30,064 bases of DNA from Colimorpha_A sp045540115 (GTDB taxonomy: Bacteria > Bacillota > Clostridia > Oscillospirales > CAG-272), in the NCBI GenBank assembly GCA_045540115.1, contig JAZQGR010000086.1, forward strand, positions 1 through 30,064, in the 5' to 3' direction. The position numbers and the translations under genes were made by a program. Positions 8,417 through 16,240 of this stretch are shown one piece after another. The notes under the pieces are model-generated. The model had not been told where the DNA came from and did not search any database. It saw only the letters and a program-made list of their open reading frames with translations. How positions within the stretch are numbered: position 1 is the stretch's first letter; every line of letters starts with the position of its first letter.

Positions 8417-9136
8417 TCATATTTTCAGTTTCTTAATTCTTTTTTTGATCCGCTTTACATCCTTTATCATTTTGACCGCGTCGCGGAAGGGATGAACCTT
8501 TGAGGCGCTCTCGCGGTGATTTATGATCTTGACCGGGATCTCAGCGATCTTCATTCCGAGCTTTTCGGTAAGAAGCAGAACCTCAAGGTCAAAGGCGAAG
8601 CCATTCACCGTACAATGCTCGAAAATACTTCTTGCCGCCTCGGCACAATAGCACTTCAGCCCGCATTGCGAATCGGAATAACGAAATCCTGCTATAAACG
8701 ACACGAGCCTTATATACATCTTCGACATAAGCTTGCGAAGGAATGTATATCCGTCGTAGCCGTCGGAGGCGATATTGCGCGAGCCGATAACCACGTGCTC
8801 ACCGCCCGAAATTATCCTATTATATATACTGATTATCGCATCGGTGCCGTAAGCGAGGTCACAGTCGGTACAGACGATAACGTCTCCGACGCATTTTTTG
8901 ACGCCTTCACGGACAGCGCTTCCCTTTCCGCGGTTATCGGGATAAGAAACGACCCTTACGTTCTGCAGATCAAGCGCCTTAACGAGCTCACCGCAACCGT
9001 CTGTGCTCCCGTCATCGGAGAAAACTATCTCAAATTCGTTTCCGAATTTCGGACGGAGATACTCAACAAGGGTTCTTGCGGTATTTTCGGCAATATTCTT
9101 TTCATTGTACATCGGAATAAGAACCGAAAGCTTCAT
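8417..9136 (-). CDS. GT2 family glycosyltransferase, dolichyl/undecaprenyl-phosphate glucosyltransferase-like
   Basis: A 239-residue GT-A fold glycosyltransferase. The N-terminus LSVLIPMYNE, the DDGSTDG motif at 41-47 and the metal-binding D-C-D at 91-93 (TDCDLAYG) are those of family GT2, and the later SQCGLKCY and FDLEVLLL segments fit the dolichyl-phosphate-glucose synthase-like subgroup. Such enzymes move a sugar from a nucleotide donor to a polyprenyl phosphate at the cytoplasmic face of the membrane. It has no C-terminal transmembrane helices, only a very basic tail (KDVKRIKKRIKKLK) that could hold it at the membrane. The start has an AAGGA site upstream. It lies 13 nt after the sortase gene and is the last gene of its operon. 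The acceptor and the sugar cannot be read from the sequence. Confidence 0.88.
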   Translation of the reverse strand: MKLSVLIPMYNEKNIAENTARTLVEYLRPKFGNEFEIVFSDDGSTDGCGELVKALDLQNVRVVSYPDNRGKGSAVREGVKKCVGDVIVCTDCDLAYGTDAIISIYNRIISGGEHVVIGSRNIASDGYDGYTFLRKLMSKMYIRLVSFIAGFRYSDSQCGLKCYCAEAARSIFEHCTVNGFAFDLEVLLLTEKLGMKIAEIPVKIINHRESASKVHPFRDAVKMIKDVKRIKKRIKKLKI

Positions 9137-9149
9137 AGCGTGATCTTCC

Positions 9150-10115
9150 TTAAGAATTTGGGTTATTGTAGATATCCACCATTATGGCATGAACGGCGAG
9201 TCGTCCGTCCGCGAATCGATTATTACAGGTCGATAGAGTCAGGATCTTGCTGTTCGCGTCAAAATGAACGTTGCCCTTGTGGTATATCGACTTTTTCTCT
9301 GTTGTCTCGCCGAACTCGATGAGCTTCTCGTCGCTCGAAAAATAGGTTGTAATATAAGGATAGTATTTATCTGTCTCGTAAATAGAATAGATCTGGTAGG
9401 TATACATTCCGTCGAGCGTATAGACAACAACCTTTCCGTTGTTCATAAAGAACGATTCCTTAAGGAAATTGTCAAGCTGATGGAACATCGAGGAGTTGGA
9501 CATGTGATGTCCGTACACAACGAGGTTTTTATTGTGCATAAGCTTCGGCTCACAGGTGAAATCGGCAAAAATCGAGCCCGCGCCGAGCATTGATCCGTTA
9601 TAGGAATGCTTGAGATAATACTCGTTATTCGTCGTCTGCATTATCGGATAGCTGATGTTTGTCCCGGAGACGCTTATCCAGCCGTACAGGTCCGGATAAC
9701 GCTTTTTAAGGTTGAGCAGCTTCACTCTGACCGTCGCGTATTCCTTATTGACAACCTGAGCGTTCGTATAATCGGAAAGGTCGTCCTTTGAAAGTGAAAG
9801 CGCAGTATTGTGATCGGGAGTTGCAAGCAGACCGCTCCCTTGGAACATCATTCCTACGCCGTTCTTATCCATGACAAAGTCGCCGACGGAATCATAAAGA
9901 CGATTCTGCTCGGTATAGTCAGCAAGCGAATTGCCGATATTGTAAAGGCTAAACACAAAAACGATCGCGCATACGCCCATGAAAAAATAGCGCAGATTAT
10001 CAAGCACCGTGTCAAGAACACGACGCTTTTTCTTTTTACGCACACGGATATCGTCTGCGCTCAGGCTGTCAAGCGAGCGCAGAAATTCCGTTTTTCTCTC
10101 ATTATTATCGGGCAT
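9150..10115 (-). CDS. srtB: Class B sortase
   Basis: A 321-residue membrane-anchored transpeptidase that cleaves sorting signals of surface proteins and joins them to a cell-wall or pilin amine. A basic cytoplasmic segment (KKKKRR, 27-32) precedes one membrane helix (about 43-60), so the catalytic domain faces outside. The catalytic residues are visible: His203 in VVYGHHM, Cys297 in TLSTCNN and Arg305 in DGRLAVHA. The TLSTC and DGRL contexts and the long N-terminal region (DLYGWISVSGTNISYPIMQ) mark class B. No gene in this window encodes an LPXTG- or NPXTG-type substrate, so the target is elsewhere. The gene sits between gpmI (19 nt) and the glycosyltransferase (13 nt). The subfamily within class B is not resolved. 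Confidence 0.93.
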   Translation of the reverse strand: MPDNNERKTEFLRSLDSLSADDIRVRKKKKRRVLDTVLDNLRYFFMGVCAIVFVFSLYNIGNSLADYTEQNRLYDSVGDFVMDKNGVGMMFQGSGLLATPDHNTALSLSKDDLSDYTNAQVVNKEYATVRVKLLNLKKRYPDLYGWISVSGTNISYPIMQTTNNEYYLKHSYNGSMLGAGSIFADFTCEPKLMHNKNLVVYGHHMSNSSMFHQLDNFLKESFFMNNGKVVVYTLDGMYTYQIYSIYETDKYYPYITTYFSSDEKLIEFGETTEKKSIYHKGNVHFDANSKILTLSTCNNRFADGRLAVHAIMVDIYNNPNS

Positions 10116-10134
10116 ATTACACCTATATTAAAAC

Positions 10135-11769
10135 TTATTTTACCTCGATCATCGAAGCATCCCACATATCGGGAGCCTCATATCCGAGAAGGTTGGCAAC
10201 GGTTGCCGCAACGTTCGAAAGACCGTAGCTGCCGTCTGCCTTAACGTTATATTCACCGTTATGAACGTTATCGTAGAAAATGCAGGGAACGGGATTGAGC
10301 GTATGGCTCGTCTTTGCTTTTTTGCTCGGCATCTTTGTCTTCTTGTCAAGCTCGAACATCTCGTCTGCGTTACCGTGGTCAGCGGTGATAAGCGCAACGC
10401 CGCCCACCTCGTCAAGAACCTTGAGGATCCTGCCGAGCTGGAGGTCGAGAGCTTCCATACTGCACTTGGTAGCGGCAAAGGAACCGGTATGACCGACCAT
10501 ATCGCCGTTCGGGAAGTTGCAGCGGAGGTACTTGTACTTGCCGCTCTTAAGCGCCTCGATGAGCGCGTCGGTGATCTCTGCGCACTTCATCCAAGGTCTC
10601 TGTTCAAAAGGAACGATATCAGAGGGAATCTCAACGTAGGTCTCGAGCTCTTCGTCAAACTTTCCGCTCTTGTTTCCGTTCCAGAAATAAGTAACGTGAC
10701 CGTACTTCTGAGTCTCGGATATAGCGTAGCACTTTACACCTGCATCGGTGAGATATTCACCGAGGGTATTGGTGATTTCAGGGGGATTTACGAGATAGTT
10801 TGAAGGAATGTGAAGGTCGCCGTCATATTCGAGCATACCCGCGTATACTACCTTCGGGTAACGAACGCGGTCGAACTTGTCAAATTCAACGTCGTCAAAC
10901 GCCTTGGAAATCTCAATCGAGCGGTCGCCGCGGAAATTGAAGAATACAACGCTGTCGCCGTCGTTAACGGTACCAACGGGCTGTCCGTCCTTTGCAATAA
11001 CGAAGGGAGGAAGATCCTGATCGATAACACCGAGCTCGGCTCTGTACGCATTGATGGCTTCCTCCGCGGAGGCGAATGCTCTTCCCTCTCCGAGAACGTG
11101 AGTCTTCCAGCCTGCCTCTACCATTGCCCAGTTTGCCTCGTAACGGTCCATTGTGATCTTCATTCTTCCGCCGCCCGACGCGATAGCGATATCGAACGAC
11201 TCGCTTCTGAGATCGGAAAGGAATTCTTCGAAGGGAAGAACGTAATCAAGCGCCGAGGTTTCTCCAACGTCACGTCCGTCAAGCAGGATGTGAACGCGAA
11301 CCGTCGAGATTCCCTCCTCCTTCGCGTGAACGATGAGCGCTTTGAGATGATCGATATGAGAATGAACGTTTCCGTCGGAGAAAAGTCCGAGGAAGTGAAG
11401 TGTGGAACCGTTTTCCTTTACGTTGGAAACGACCTTCTTCCACGTATCGGAAGCAAAAAGCTTTCCGCTTTCGATAGACTGCGAAACAAGCTTCGCGCCC
11501 TGCGCAAAAACCTGTCCCGATCCGAGAGCATTGTGGCCGACCTCGGAGTTACCCATGTCGTCGTCGGAAGGAAGTCCGACAGCGGTTCCGTGTGCCTTTA
11601 GCGAAAGTGTAGGATACTTAGCCATAAGCATATCAAGATTAGGAGTGTATGCGGCTGCAACTGCGTTTCCGCCGTTGTCGGGAGCAATTCCGACACCGTC
11701 CATTACGATTGTAAGAACAGGTCCCTTTACTCCGTCAAATCCGTTTAATTTGTTAAGTACTTTGTTCAT
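10135..11769 (-). CDS. gpmI: 2,3-bisphosphoglycerate-independent phosphoglycerate mutase
   Basis: Interconverts 3- and 2-phosphoglycerate in glycolysis through a phosphoserine intermediate, using manganese. Ser75 in DMGNSEVGHNALG is the phosphorylated residue, Asp24 in IVMDGVG a metal ligand, and TADHGNADEM near the C-terminus supplies further ligands. I chose the ATG at 11769 (544 residues, MNKVLNKLNGFDG). A longer in-frame version from 11856 would begin upstream of the apparent -10 box, so it cannot be made from that promoter. At 544 residues it is somewhat longer than the usual 510 or so. It heads an operon with the sortase and glycosyltransferase, an unusual partnership for a glycolytic enzyme. 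Confidence 0.96.
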   Translation of the reverse strand: MNKVLNKLNGFDGVKGPVLTIVMDGVGIAPDNGGNAVAAAYTPNLDMLMAKYPTLSLKAHGTAVGLPSDDDMGNSEVGHNALGSGQVFAQGAKLVSQSIESGKLFASDTWKKVVSNVKENGSTLHFLGLFSDGNVHSHIDHLKALIVHAKEEGISTVRVHILLDGRDVGETSALDYVLPFEEFLSDLRSESFDIAIASGGGRMKITMDRYEANWAMVEAGWKTHVLGEGRAFASAEEAINAYRAELGVIDQDLPPFVIAKDGQPVGTVNDGDSVVFFNFRGDRSIEISKAFDDVEFDKFDRVRYPKVVYAGMLEYDGDLHIPSNYLVNPPEITNTLGEYLTDAGVKCYAISETQKYGHVTYFWNGNKSGKFDEELETYVEIPSDIVPFEQRPWMKCAEITDALIEALKSGKYKYLRCNFPNGDMVGHTGSFAATKCSMEALDLQLGRILKVLDEVGGVALITADHGNADEMFELDKKTKMPSKKAKTSHTLNPVPCIFYDNVHNGEYNVKADGSYGLSNVAATVANLLGYEAPDMWDASMIEVK

Positions 11770-11844
11770 AATACGTCCGTTTCTCCGACAGTTTTTTTGC
11801 GCTGTCCTTAAGTCGGATCGGACAGCAAAATTACAGATGATATT

Positions 11845-11850
11845 ATTATA
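11845..11850 (-). promoter_or_regulatory. Promoter -10 box of gpmI operon
   Basis: A perfect TATAAT on the minus strand, about 75 nt before the chosen gpmI start. No good -35 hexamer stands at 16-18 bp, so the promoter may need an activator or be weak. Confidence 0.55.
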
Positions 11851-11922
11851 CACCATAATTGTGAATAAAGAAATGACTTTTTATAATTTTTTCAAAATTA
11901 TTTTTCCTTTTACGCCATTAAC

Positions 11923-11951
11923 TTGCAAATTGAGCGTTGATGTGTTAAAAT
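11923..11951 (+). promoter_or_regulatory. Promoter of the 12005 gene
   Basis: TTGCAA (11923-11928) and TAAAAT (11946-11951) are 17 bp apart, upstream of an AAAGGAAAG ribosome site and the ATG at 12005. It is divergent from the gpmI promoter. Confidence 0.65.
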
Positions 11952-12004
11952 TGCCATATATCATCAAATATCAAATAACACAAAAGGAAAGAGAATCATA
12001 CGTT

Positions 12005-12922
12005 ATGATAACTTATGACAATAACTACGAAAGCATAAGAGATACATTCAAAATGGATGATCGTGATGAACACGAATTTAACCCCAAAAGCGAGAACTTT
12101 ATTAACGATGCCCTTGAATATGCTCTTAGAAGATCATTTAAAGATTTTAATTTCCGAACTTTGACCTCGGTTAAATCCGATGCAACAATCGAGTTTGTAT
12201 CCGAATTTGATAAATGGGTCGCCAAACAACGCGAAGCAAAAGAACTGGCAAAAACCAAAGAGGAAAAGAACTCCATAGTTGAGGGGCGCACTGATTATTT
12301 GATGAATGAGCTCAAAAACGCAAACTTTTATCAGAAATTTGTGGATTATTTTCAGTCAGACAAGGCTCCATGCAATCAGACAGATTTCAATAATTGGCAC
12401 CACGAAACGTGCAAGTTGTTCATCGATACTTTAACTAAAGATTATGAGAATTTATGTTATGGAAAAGCGCAAAAGATTGTAAACATGATGTTCAAGCACC
12501 TGTTTTGCCTAAACGGCGCCAAGGAATACGACGAGTCAGGATACTTTAAATACTGTCATCTAACATTGGATTCTTTCACGTTAGAATGGTTTCATCGAAA
12601 CGTAGTAAATGGAGGAAAAGTAGGCATTTGGAGCAATCTTCATTACAACGATTCCGAAAACAATTATGAGAATTATACTTACTACGTCGACAAGATAGAG
12701 GAATACTACAATAACAAAAAAATCGTTAATAACCTTACTCCCTTTAAGTTTGAATTTTATATGTGGCCTGATATGCAAATCCAGCTTGCCGCAGAAGCTT
12801 TCTTTTTTTCATTGAAAGAAGATATGGCAAACAGCGAGAGGAACGATTTCCGAGCCAAAAATACGTTGGAAAAAATTACTGAAATCCAAAATACTCTACG
12901 CGTTTTTTTAACAAAGCAATAA
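12005..12922 (+). CDS. Hypothetical protein, A+T-rich orphan gene
   Basis: A 305-residue soluble protein that I do not recognise. I place the start at the ATG at 12005, after AAAGGAAAG; the open frame continues upstream but crosses the promoter. The sequence is charged and aromatic, with no signal peptide or membrane helix. A lysine/glutamate-rich segment at about 78-100 is probably helical. The block from about 155 to 200 (YGKAQKIVNMMFKHL, then YCHLTLDSFTLEWF) has the look of a conserved core, with paired Cys/His residues, but no catalytic motif can be assigned. Base composition is clearly richer in A+T than rpoBC or mmsA, which suggests recent acquisition. It stands alone, with its own promoter, and converges on the six-gene operon at 13021-16564 across a shared terminator. 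Confidence 0.8.
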   Translation: MITYDNNYESIRDTFKMDDRDEHEFNPKSENFINDALEYALRRSFKDFNFRTLTSVKSDATIEFVSEFDKWVAKQREAKELAKTKEEKNSIVEGRTDYLMNELKNANFYQKFVDYFQSDKAPCNQTDFNNWHHETCKLFIDTLTKDYENLCYGKAQKIVNMMFKHLFCLNGAKEYDESGYFKYCHLTLDSFTLEWFHRNVVNGGKVGIWSNLHYNDSENNYENYTYYVDKIEEYYNNKKIVNNLTPFKFEFYMWPDMQIQLAAEAFFFSLKEDMANSERNDFRAKNTLEKITEIQNTLRVFLTKQ

Positions 12923-12973
12923 GAGCGTCGCAAATACTATACTCATCAAAGCCAATCGTCGAAAATCCGAAGG

Positions 12974-13017
12974 ATAAAACCGCTCCCTCCGCAAAATTGC
13001 GGAGGGAGCGGTTTTAT
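12974..13017. terminator. Bidirectional 21-bp terminator
   Basis: Bases 12974-12994 pair perfectly with 12997-13017, leaving only AA between the arms, with A runs on the left and T runs on the right. It serves both the plus-strand gene ending at 12922 and the minus-strand gene ending at 13021. Confidence 0.93.
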
Positions 13018-13020
13018 AAT

Positions 13021-14124
13021 TCAATCAAATTCAGTCATGCTTCGCATTATCATTCGATATTCGCTCGGATAATTTGCCTCATACCAACAAAAGATTATTA
13101 AATACTTCAGCTCCAACACGGCAAGCGCTTTGACCGACATATAGCGTATTGTGCTCAAATAACCGCTAAGCCAATCATCAAGGCCGAGCATAGACAGCGT
13201 CTGTTTTGTGTACCCGTCGATGCCGTGCTTCGAATAATACCCGCTTCGCGCCTTTTCGGACACATCAAGAGCGAAGCCGTTATCAGAGATACCGCAATCG
13301 TTCATTGCATCGCCGATAAGCTTAAACACCTCGTCCCGTGTCGACGGAATATCGGAAAGCTTACAGACGCCGTCCGAGATAAGCTGCTCAGCGTTATTCT
13401 TCCAGACTCGGGTACCGTGTAATAATCCGATCAGCTTCAAAAGGTCATTGTAGTTTTCAGGCTTTTGGGTTACGATCAGCCTTTTTATAAGAGTTTCGCC
13501 GCCTGCACTCGCAGGCTCTCCGATTTTCGCCGACAGCACGCGGCGCCTGATCTCGCGGTCATTCAAATCGATCTCCTCAACTCGCACACCCGTTGCCCTC
13601 TCAAGCCGTTTGCAAGCTTCCGAGCAACTCACAAACGATTCCTGAAAATGAGAAGGATCGAGATCGGAAACCCTGCCGATTGGTGCGACGGCAAAATCGA
13701 CGCACTTGTTCTTTTTAGCATAAGGAATATAAGCCTCGAACGGAATATCAAAGCCGTCGGGCTTCATTTCCGCGCCACACGCGCAAGTTCGCTTCTTCGC
13801 ATCCAATGCGAAGCTACCGTTCAACCATTCCACAGCTCTGCACACGGGGCAGTAATGGTGCGCAGGCAAAGGATTTTCATCAACCGCGCCAAGCAGATAA
13901 GCGCTCAAGCACGCTCCAACCGCAGCCTTCACGATAAAACGCTTCCCTTCATTCTCCGCTTCGCGTCGCAGAACGGCAAGATCGGAAAAATATTTGCCTA
14001 CCCCATACTGCATAAATGCCTGCTTTTCTCTTAAAAATCTGCTGACAATCCTAAGATCGGGCATATCACCATAAAGCTCAAATATCCTCTCGTATGCTTT
14101 TCCCCATGCTTCTTTTTCATTCAT
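13021..14124 (-). CDS. Miniature PolC-like protein, predicted catalytically dead
   Basis: A 367-residue protein that aligns by eye with the polymerase core of PolC (DNA polymerase III alpha, Gram-positive type), which is normally about 1,400 residues. The match runs in order: NPLPAHHYCPVC (84-95) to NPLPPHYVCPNC, a zinc ribbon (Cys92, 95, 114, 116), KPDGFDIPFE (121-130) to KKDGHDIPFE, NYNDLLKLIGLLHGTRVWKNNAEQLI (224-249) to the PolC fingers segment SELVQISGLSHGTDVW, and a final block IRYMSVKALAVLELKYL ending in NYPSEY. The nucleotidyl-transfer site is gone. PolC GSRGSVGSS reads VKAAVGACL (65-73), DIDLNF reads DFAVAP (143-148) with the second Asp changed to Ala, and the KLDILG Asp region is missing. 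PHP and exonuclease domains are also absent. The start at 14124 has GGAG 9 nt upstream and overlaps the preceding gene by 8 nt. Last gene of a six-gene operon; function unknown. Confidence 0.78.
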   Translation of the reverse strand: MNEKEAWGKAYERIFELYGDMPDLRIVSRFLREKQAFMQYGVGKYFSDLAVLRREAENEGKRFIVKAAVGACLSAYLLGAVDENPLPAHHYCPVCRAVEWLNGSFALDAKKRTCACGAEMKPDGFDIPFEAYIPYAKKNKCVDFAVAPIGRVSDLDPSHFQESFVSCSEACKRLERATGVRVEEIDLNDREIRRRVLSAKIGEPASAGGETLIKRLIVTQKPENYNDLLKLIGLLHGTRVWKNNAEQLISDGVCKLSDIPSTRDEVFKLIGDAMNDCGISDNGFALDVSEKARSGYYSKHGIDGYTKQTLSMLGLDDWLSGYLSTIRYMSVKALAVLELKYLIIFCWYEANYPSEYRMIMRSMTEFD

Positions 14125-14629
14125 TTTCATTTTCTCCAATCTCATTAATAACGCGTATAGTTGTCTTAGAATCCGTTTTTGCCATATCTTTTTCTTGCAG
14201 CTTTTCCAATGCGTCAAACACCTTGTGATATACAACCTGATTCGGATAATATCGATAATCGGCAAAAATATCGATCCCGCGCCCGTCAAAATGCTCAAGG
14301 ATCGCGGCGGCGCAAGCCGCGGAGCGGCTTTGCCCGAAATCACATTGACAGATAATATCGAGGCCGTCATTTTTGGCATTATAAATGAATATCGCCAGCT
14401 CATCAGCCTCCTTCAGATATGTTTCAAAGGTGTATCCGTAATCCCCCAATATTTCAATATCTATATCAGGGATCCCGACGTAAAAAACCCTATCGCATAC
14501 ATCTGAATAATCGAGGCGCGCATTTTTATCCTTACGGGGGCTATAAAAGCTTATCACGGCAGTCTTTTTGGGGAATCCGTTTGTAATAAGCTTGGCAGCT
14601 TCGGCACGCGAATAAATATTTACTTTCAT
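14117..14629 (-). CDS. CX5R protein phosphatase-like protein
   Basis: A 170-residue protein carrying the tyrosine/dual-specificity phosphatase signature. Cys96 and Arg102 lie in QCDFGQSRSAACAAAI, which fits C-X5-R-S at the end of a beta strand (DGLDIICQ) and the start of a helix. The residue before the nucleophile is Gln, not the usual His, so activity may be altered. No obvious WPD-loop aspartate is visible. The N-terminal AVISFYSP and the central VFYVGIPDID strands suit the same compact fold. It is probably cytoplasmic; the substrate is unknown. Related bacterial proteins are often annotated only as hypothetical. GGAGG precedes the ATG at 14629. The 3' end overlaps the PolC-like gene, implying coupled translation. 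Confidence 0.7.
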   Translation of the reverse strand: MKVNIYSRAEAAKLITNGFPKKTAVISFYSPRKDKNARLDYSDVCDRVFYVGIPDIDIEILGDYGYTFETYLKEADELAIFIYNAKNDGLDIICQCDFGQSRSAACAAAILEHFDGRGIDIFADYRYYPNQVVYHKVFDALEKLQEKDMAKTDSKTTIRVINEIGENENE

Positions 14630-14663
14630 ATCTCATCCTCCATTTAAATCGGCAATCCGCCCC

Positions 14664-15305
14664 TCAGTACGCTGTATCAGAATCAAGCTTCTCGAAACGT
14701 ATTCCATTTACTTCGGCACATAACTCTGCCGATGTGTTTGCATATCCTTTTATAACAAGCTGTGGATGTACGTATTTTGAAATTTGATGCGGCATTGGGC
14801 TCCCGTCATTAAGCATTTTACCAAACGCGGATAGCTCAAGCTCCGTACTTTTACCCAATACGATCACCTCGCGAAGCGCATCACACACTCCGAAGGCATT
14901 TCCCCGAACAAGCTCAAGCGATTTCGGAAGCGTAATCTTTCTGATTCTCGAGCCGCTGAATGCGCCGACCTCAATCACACGAACGCCCTCAGGAATTACA
15001 AGCTCCGCGATTTCACTTTTGTAACCAAAAGCGCACACACCAATAATCTCAACAGAACCGTCATTCGGAATAGTAGAGCCATTCATTCCGAGAACAAGCC
15101 TTTTGGTCTTTCGGTGAATAAGGCAGCCGCCCGTATATGTAAAGTAATCGTTTTTGTCAGAAACTCTTATCTTCTCAACCTCATCAAACGGGTACGACAT
15201 CAAAAGAAGATCTGATATATCCGTCGCTTCAGGGGGAATAACTAAATCAGTATCCCCATCGTTCAGAATGTCGGTAATGATTCCATTTTCAAGTATTATC
15301 TTCAT
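14664..15305 (-). CDS. BspA-type leucine-rich-repeat protein
   Basis: A 213-residue protein with LRR_5 (BspA-like) repeats. GGCLIHRKTKRLVLGMNGS (59-77) is the typical lead-in, and successive units follow at about 85-105 (VEIIGVCAFGYKSEIAELVIP), 108-126 (VRVIEVGAFSG) and 131-150 (LELVRGNAFGVCDALREVIV). Unlike most BspA proteins it has no signal peptide, so it should be cytoplasmic and act by binding another protein. AAAGGAG stands before the ATG at 15305. It lies 63 nt after the peptidase-like gene and 34 nt before the phosphatase gene. Its partner is unknown. Confidence 0.75.
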   Translation of the reverse strand: MKIILENGIITDILNDGDTDLVIPPEATDISDLLLMSYPFDEVEKIRVSDKNDYFTYTGGCLIHRKTKRLVLGMNGSTIPNDGSVEIIGVCAFGYKSEIAELVIPEGVRVIEVGAFSGSRIRKITLPKSLELVRGNAFGVCDALREVIVLGKSTELELSAFGKMLNDGSPMPHQISKYVHPQLVIKGYANTSAELCAEVNGIRFEKLDSDTAY

Positions 15306-15368
15306 AATTTTGTTCTCCTTTTCGTACTTTTAAAACATTTATAATGTCAATCAAGATATTTCAAATAT

Positions 15369-15971
15369 TTACAGCCATTTTTTATCTGACCAATCGATCG
15401 CCTCGTTTTTCCCGATATCAAGCAGACACGCCTTGTATCCGTCAGCGTAACATAGCGGAATCATCTTGACGCTTCTGTTTCCGTTTCCATCATAAAAGCT
15501 GACGCTTGCCGTATCAATCGTTTCCTGTCTTATAATAAACCCATAGGTTATCGGTCGTTTTTCGTAGCCTTCTACGGGAGCGATTTCATAAAATGAATGT
15601 AGCTCCTCCTCACCGCAATCCCAAGTATCTATGATCGTCCCATTTATCACGGCACTCCAATGACCAGACATCGAGATAATATATCGTCCTTTTAAATGCT
15701 CACGGCAAAACTCGTTTGCTGTCATTCGCGAGCCGTCGCCTCTTTTCGGCAGTACCACTCTCTTAAACCCCAAAACGTTTTCAACGTAGCTTCTCGGGTT
15801 TCCCTTTGAATAAAATTTCTTCGCACCGGTGACTCTTTTATGAGCGTTAAGCCCCCGTTGAACGTCCATATAGTCGATTCCCGTGGTTACGGAAATCGCT
15901 CGTTTTACACAATCGTCAACAAAAAGATTCTTCGGGTGCGCATTGTGATACACAAAGCATTTAGCGTTCAT
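15369..15971 (-). CDS. Putative papain/C39-like cysteine peptidase, phage-type
   Basis: A 200-residue protein whose order of motifs fits a papain-like fold: DDCVKRAISVTTGIDYMDV (Cys21 at the head of a helix), then ISMSGHWSAVING (His104) and TIIDTWDCG (Asp115 or Asp118). Small proteins with D-C-V-x-R-A and GH-x-x-A-V-x-x-G-x-x-x-DTWD motifs are common in phages and accessory loci, usually without assigned function. Hydrolase activity is inferred from the Cys-His-Asp order alone. There is no signal peptide. The start at 15971 follows GGGAG and overlaps the end of the zinc-ribbon gene by 11 nt, so the two are translationally coupled. Confidence 0.6.
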   Translation of the reverse strand: MNAKCFVYHNAHPKNLFVDDCVKRAISVTTGIDYMDVQRGLNAHKRVTGAKKFYSKGNPRSYVENVLGFKRVVLPKRGDGSRMTANEFCREHLKGRYIISMSGHWSAVINGTIIDTWDCGEEELHSFYEIAPVEGYEKRPITYGFIIRQETIDTASVSFYDGNGNRSVKMIPLCYADGYKACLLDIGKNEAIDWSDKKWL

Positions 15972-16230
15972 CGTATTCTCCCTTCATTCTGTTAAGATAA
16001 GCATTTCGGTACTCCTTTAAGGTCGTTTTGTTCGCACTTGAATATTCATCATCCGAACGACCGTCGTATTCCCAGCCGCATTCTTCGCAAACATAATAGT
16101 AATCAAGTGTTTTCTTCCCACATACAGGACATGTAACAACAGTATAAACGTCTTCAACCACCGTGCTGAGCGGAGGAAGCTCATGCTTTCCATATTCACC
16201 GCAACAGGCAATATAAATATCTTTTTTCAT
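15961..16230 (-). CDS. CPCC-like cysteine-rich zinc-ribbon protein
   Basis: An 89-residue protein with one clear zinc ribbon: TCPVCGKK (Cys34, 37) and VCEECGWEYDG (Cys48, 51), followed by SSANKTTLKEYRNAYL. This is the pattern of the bacterial Cys_rich_CPCC family (C-P-x-C-G, then C-x-x-C-x-W-E-x-D-G, then A-N-x-x-x-L-x-E-x-R). That family has no firm function. The start at 16230 has AGGAGG at good spacing; the frame is open further upstream but overlaps the preceding gene without a ribosome site. It lies 10 nt after the first gene of the operon. Confidence 0.7.
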   Translation of the reverse strand: MKKDIYIACCGEYGKHELPPLSTVVEDVYTVVTCPVCGKKTLDYYYVCEECGWEYDGRSDDEYSSANKTTLKEYRNAYLNRMKGEYDER

Positions 16231-16240
16231 AATATTCCTC

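Noticed and set aside
11402..12004. 201-codon upstream extension of the 12005 gene
   Set aside because: The extension is antisense to gpmI and crosses two promoters; a proper ribosome site precedes the ATG at 12005.
14125..14403. 93-codon upstream extension of the PolC-like gene
   Set aside because: It is fully inside the phosphatase gene, and the ribosome site fits the ATG at 14124. The PolC similarity begins after that ATG.
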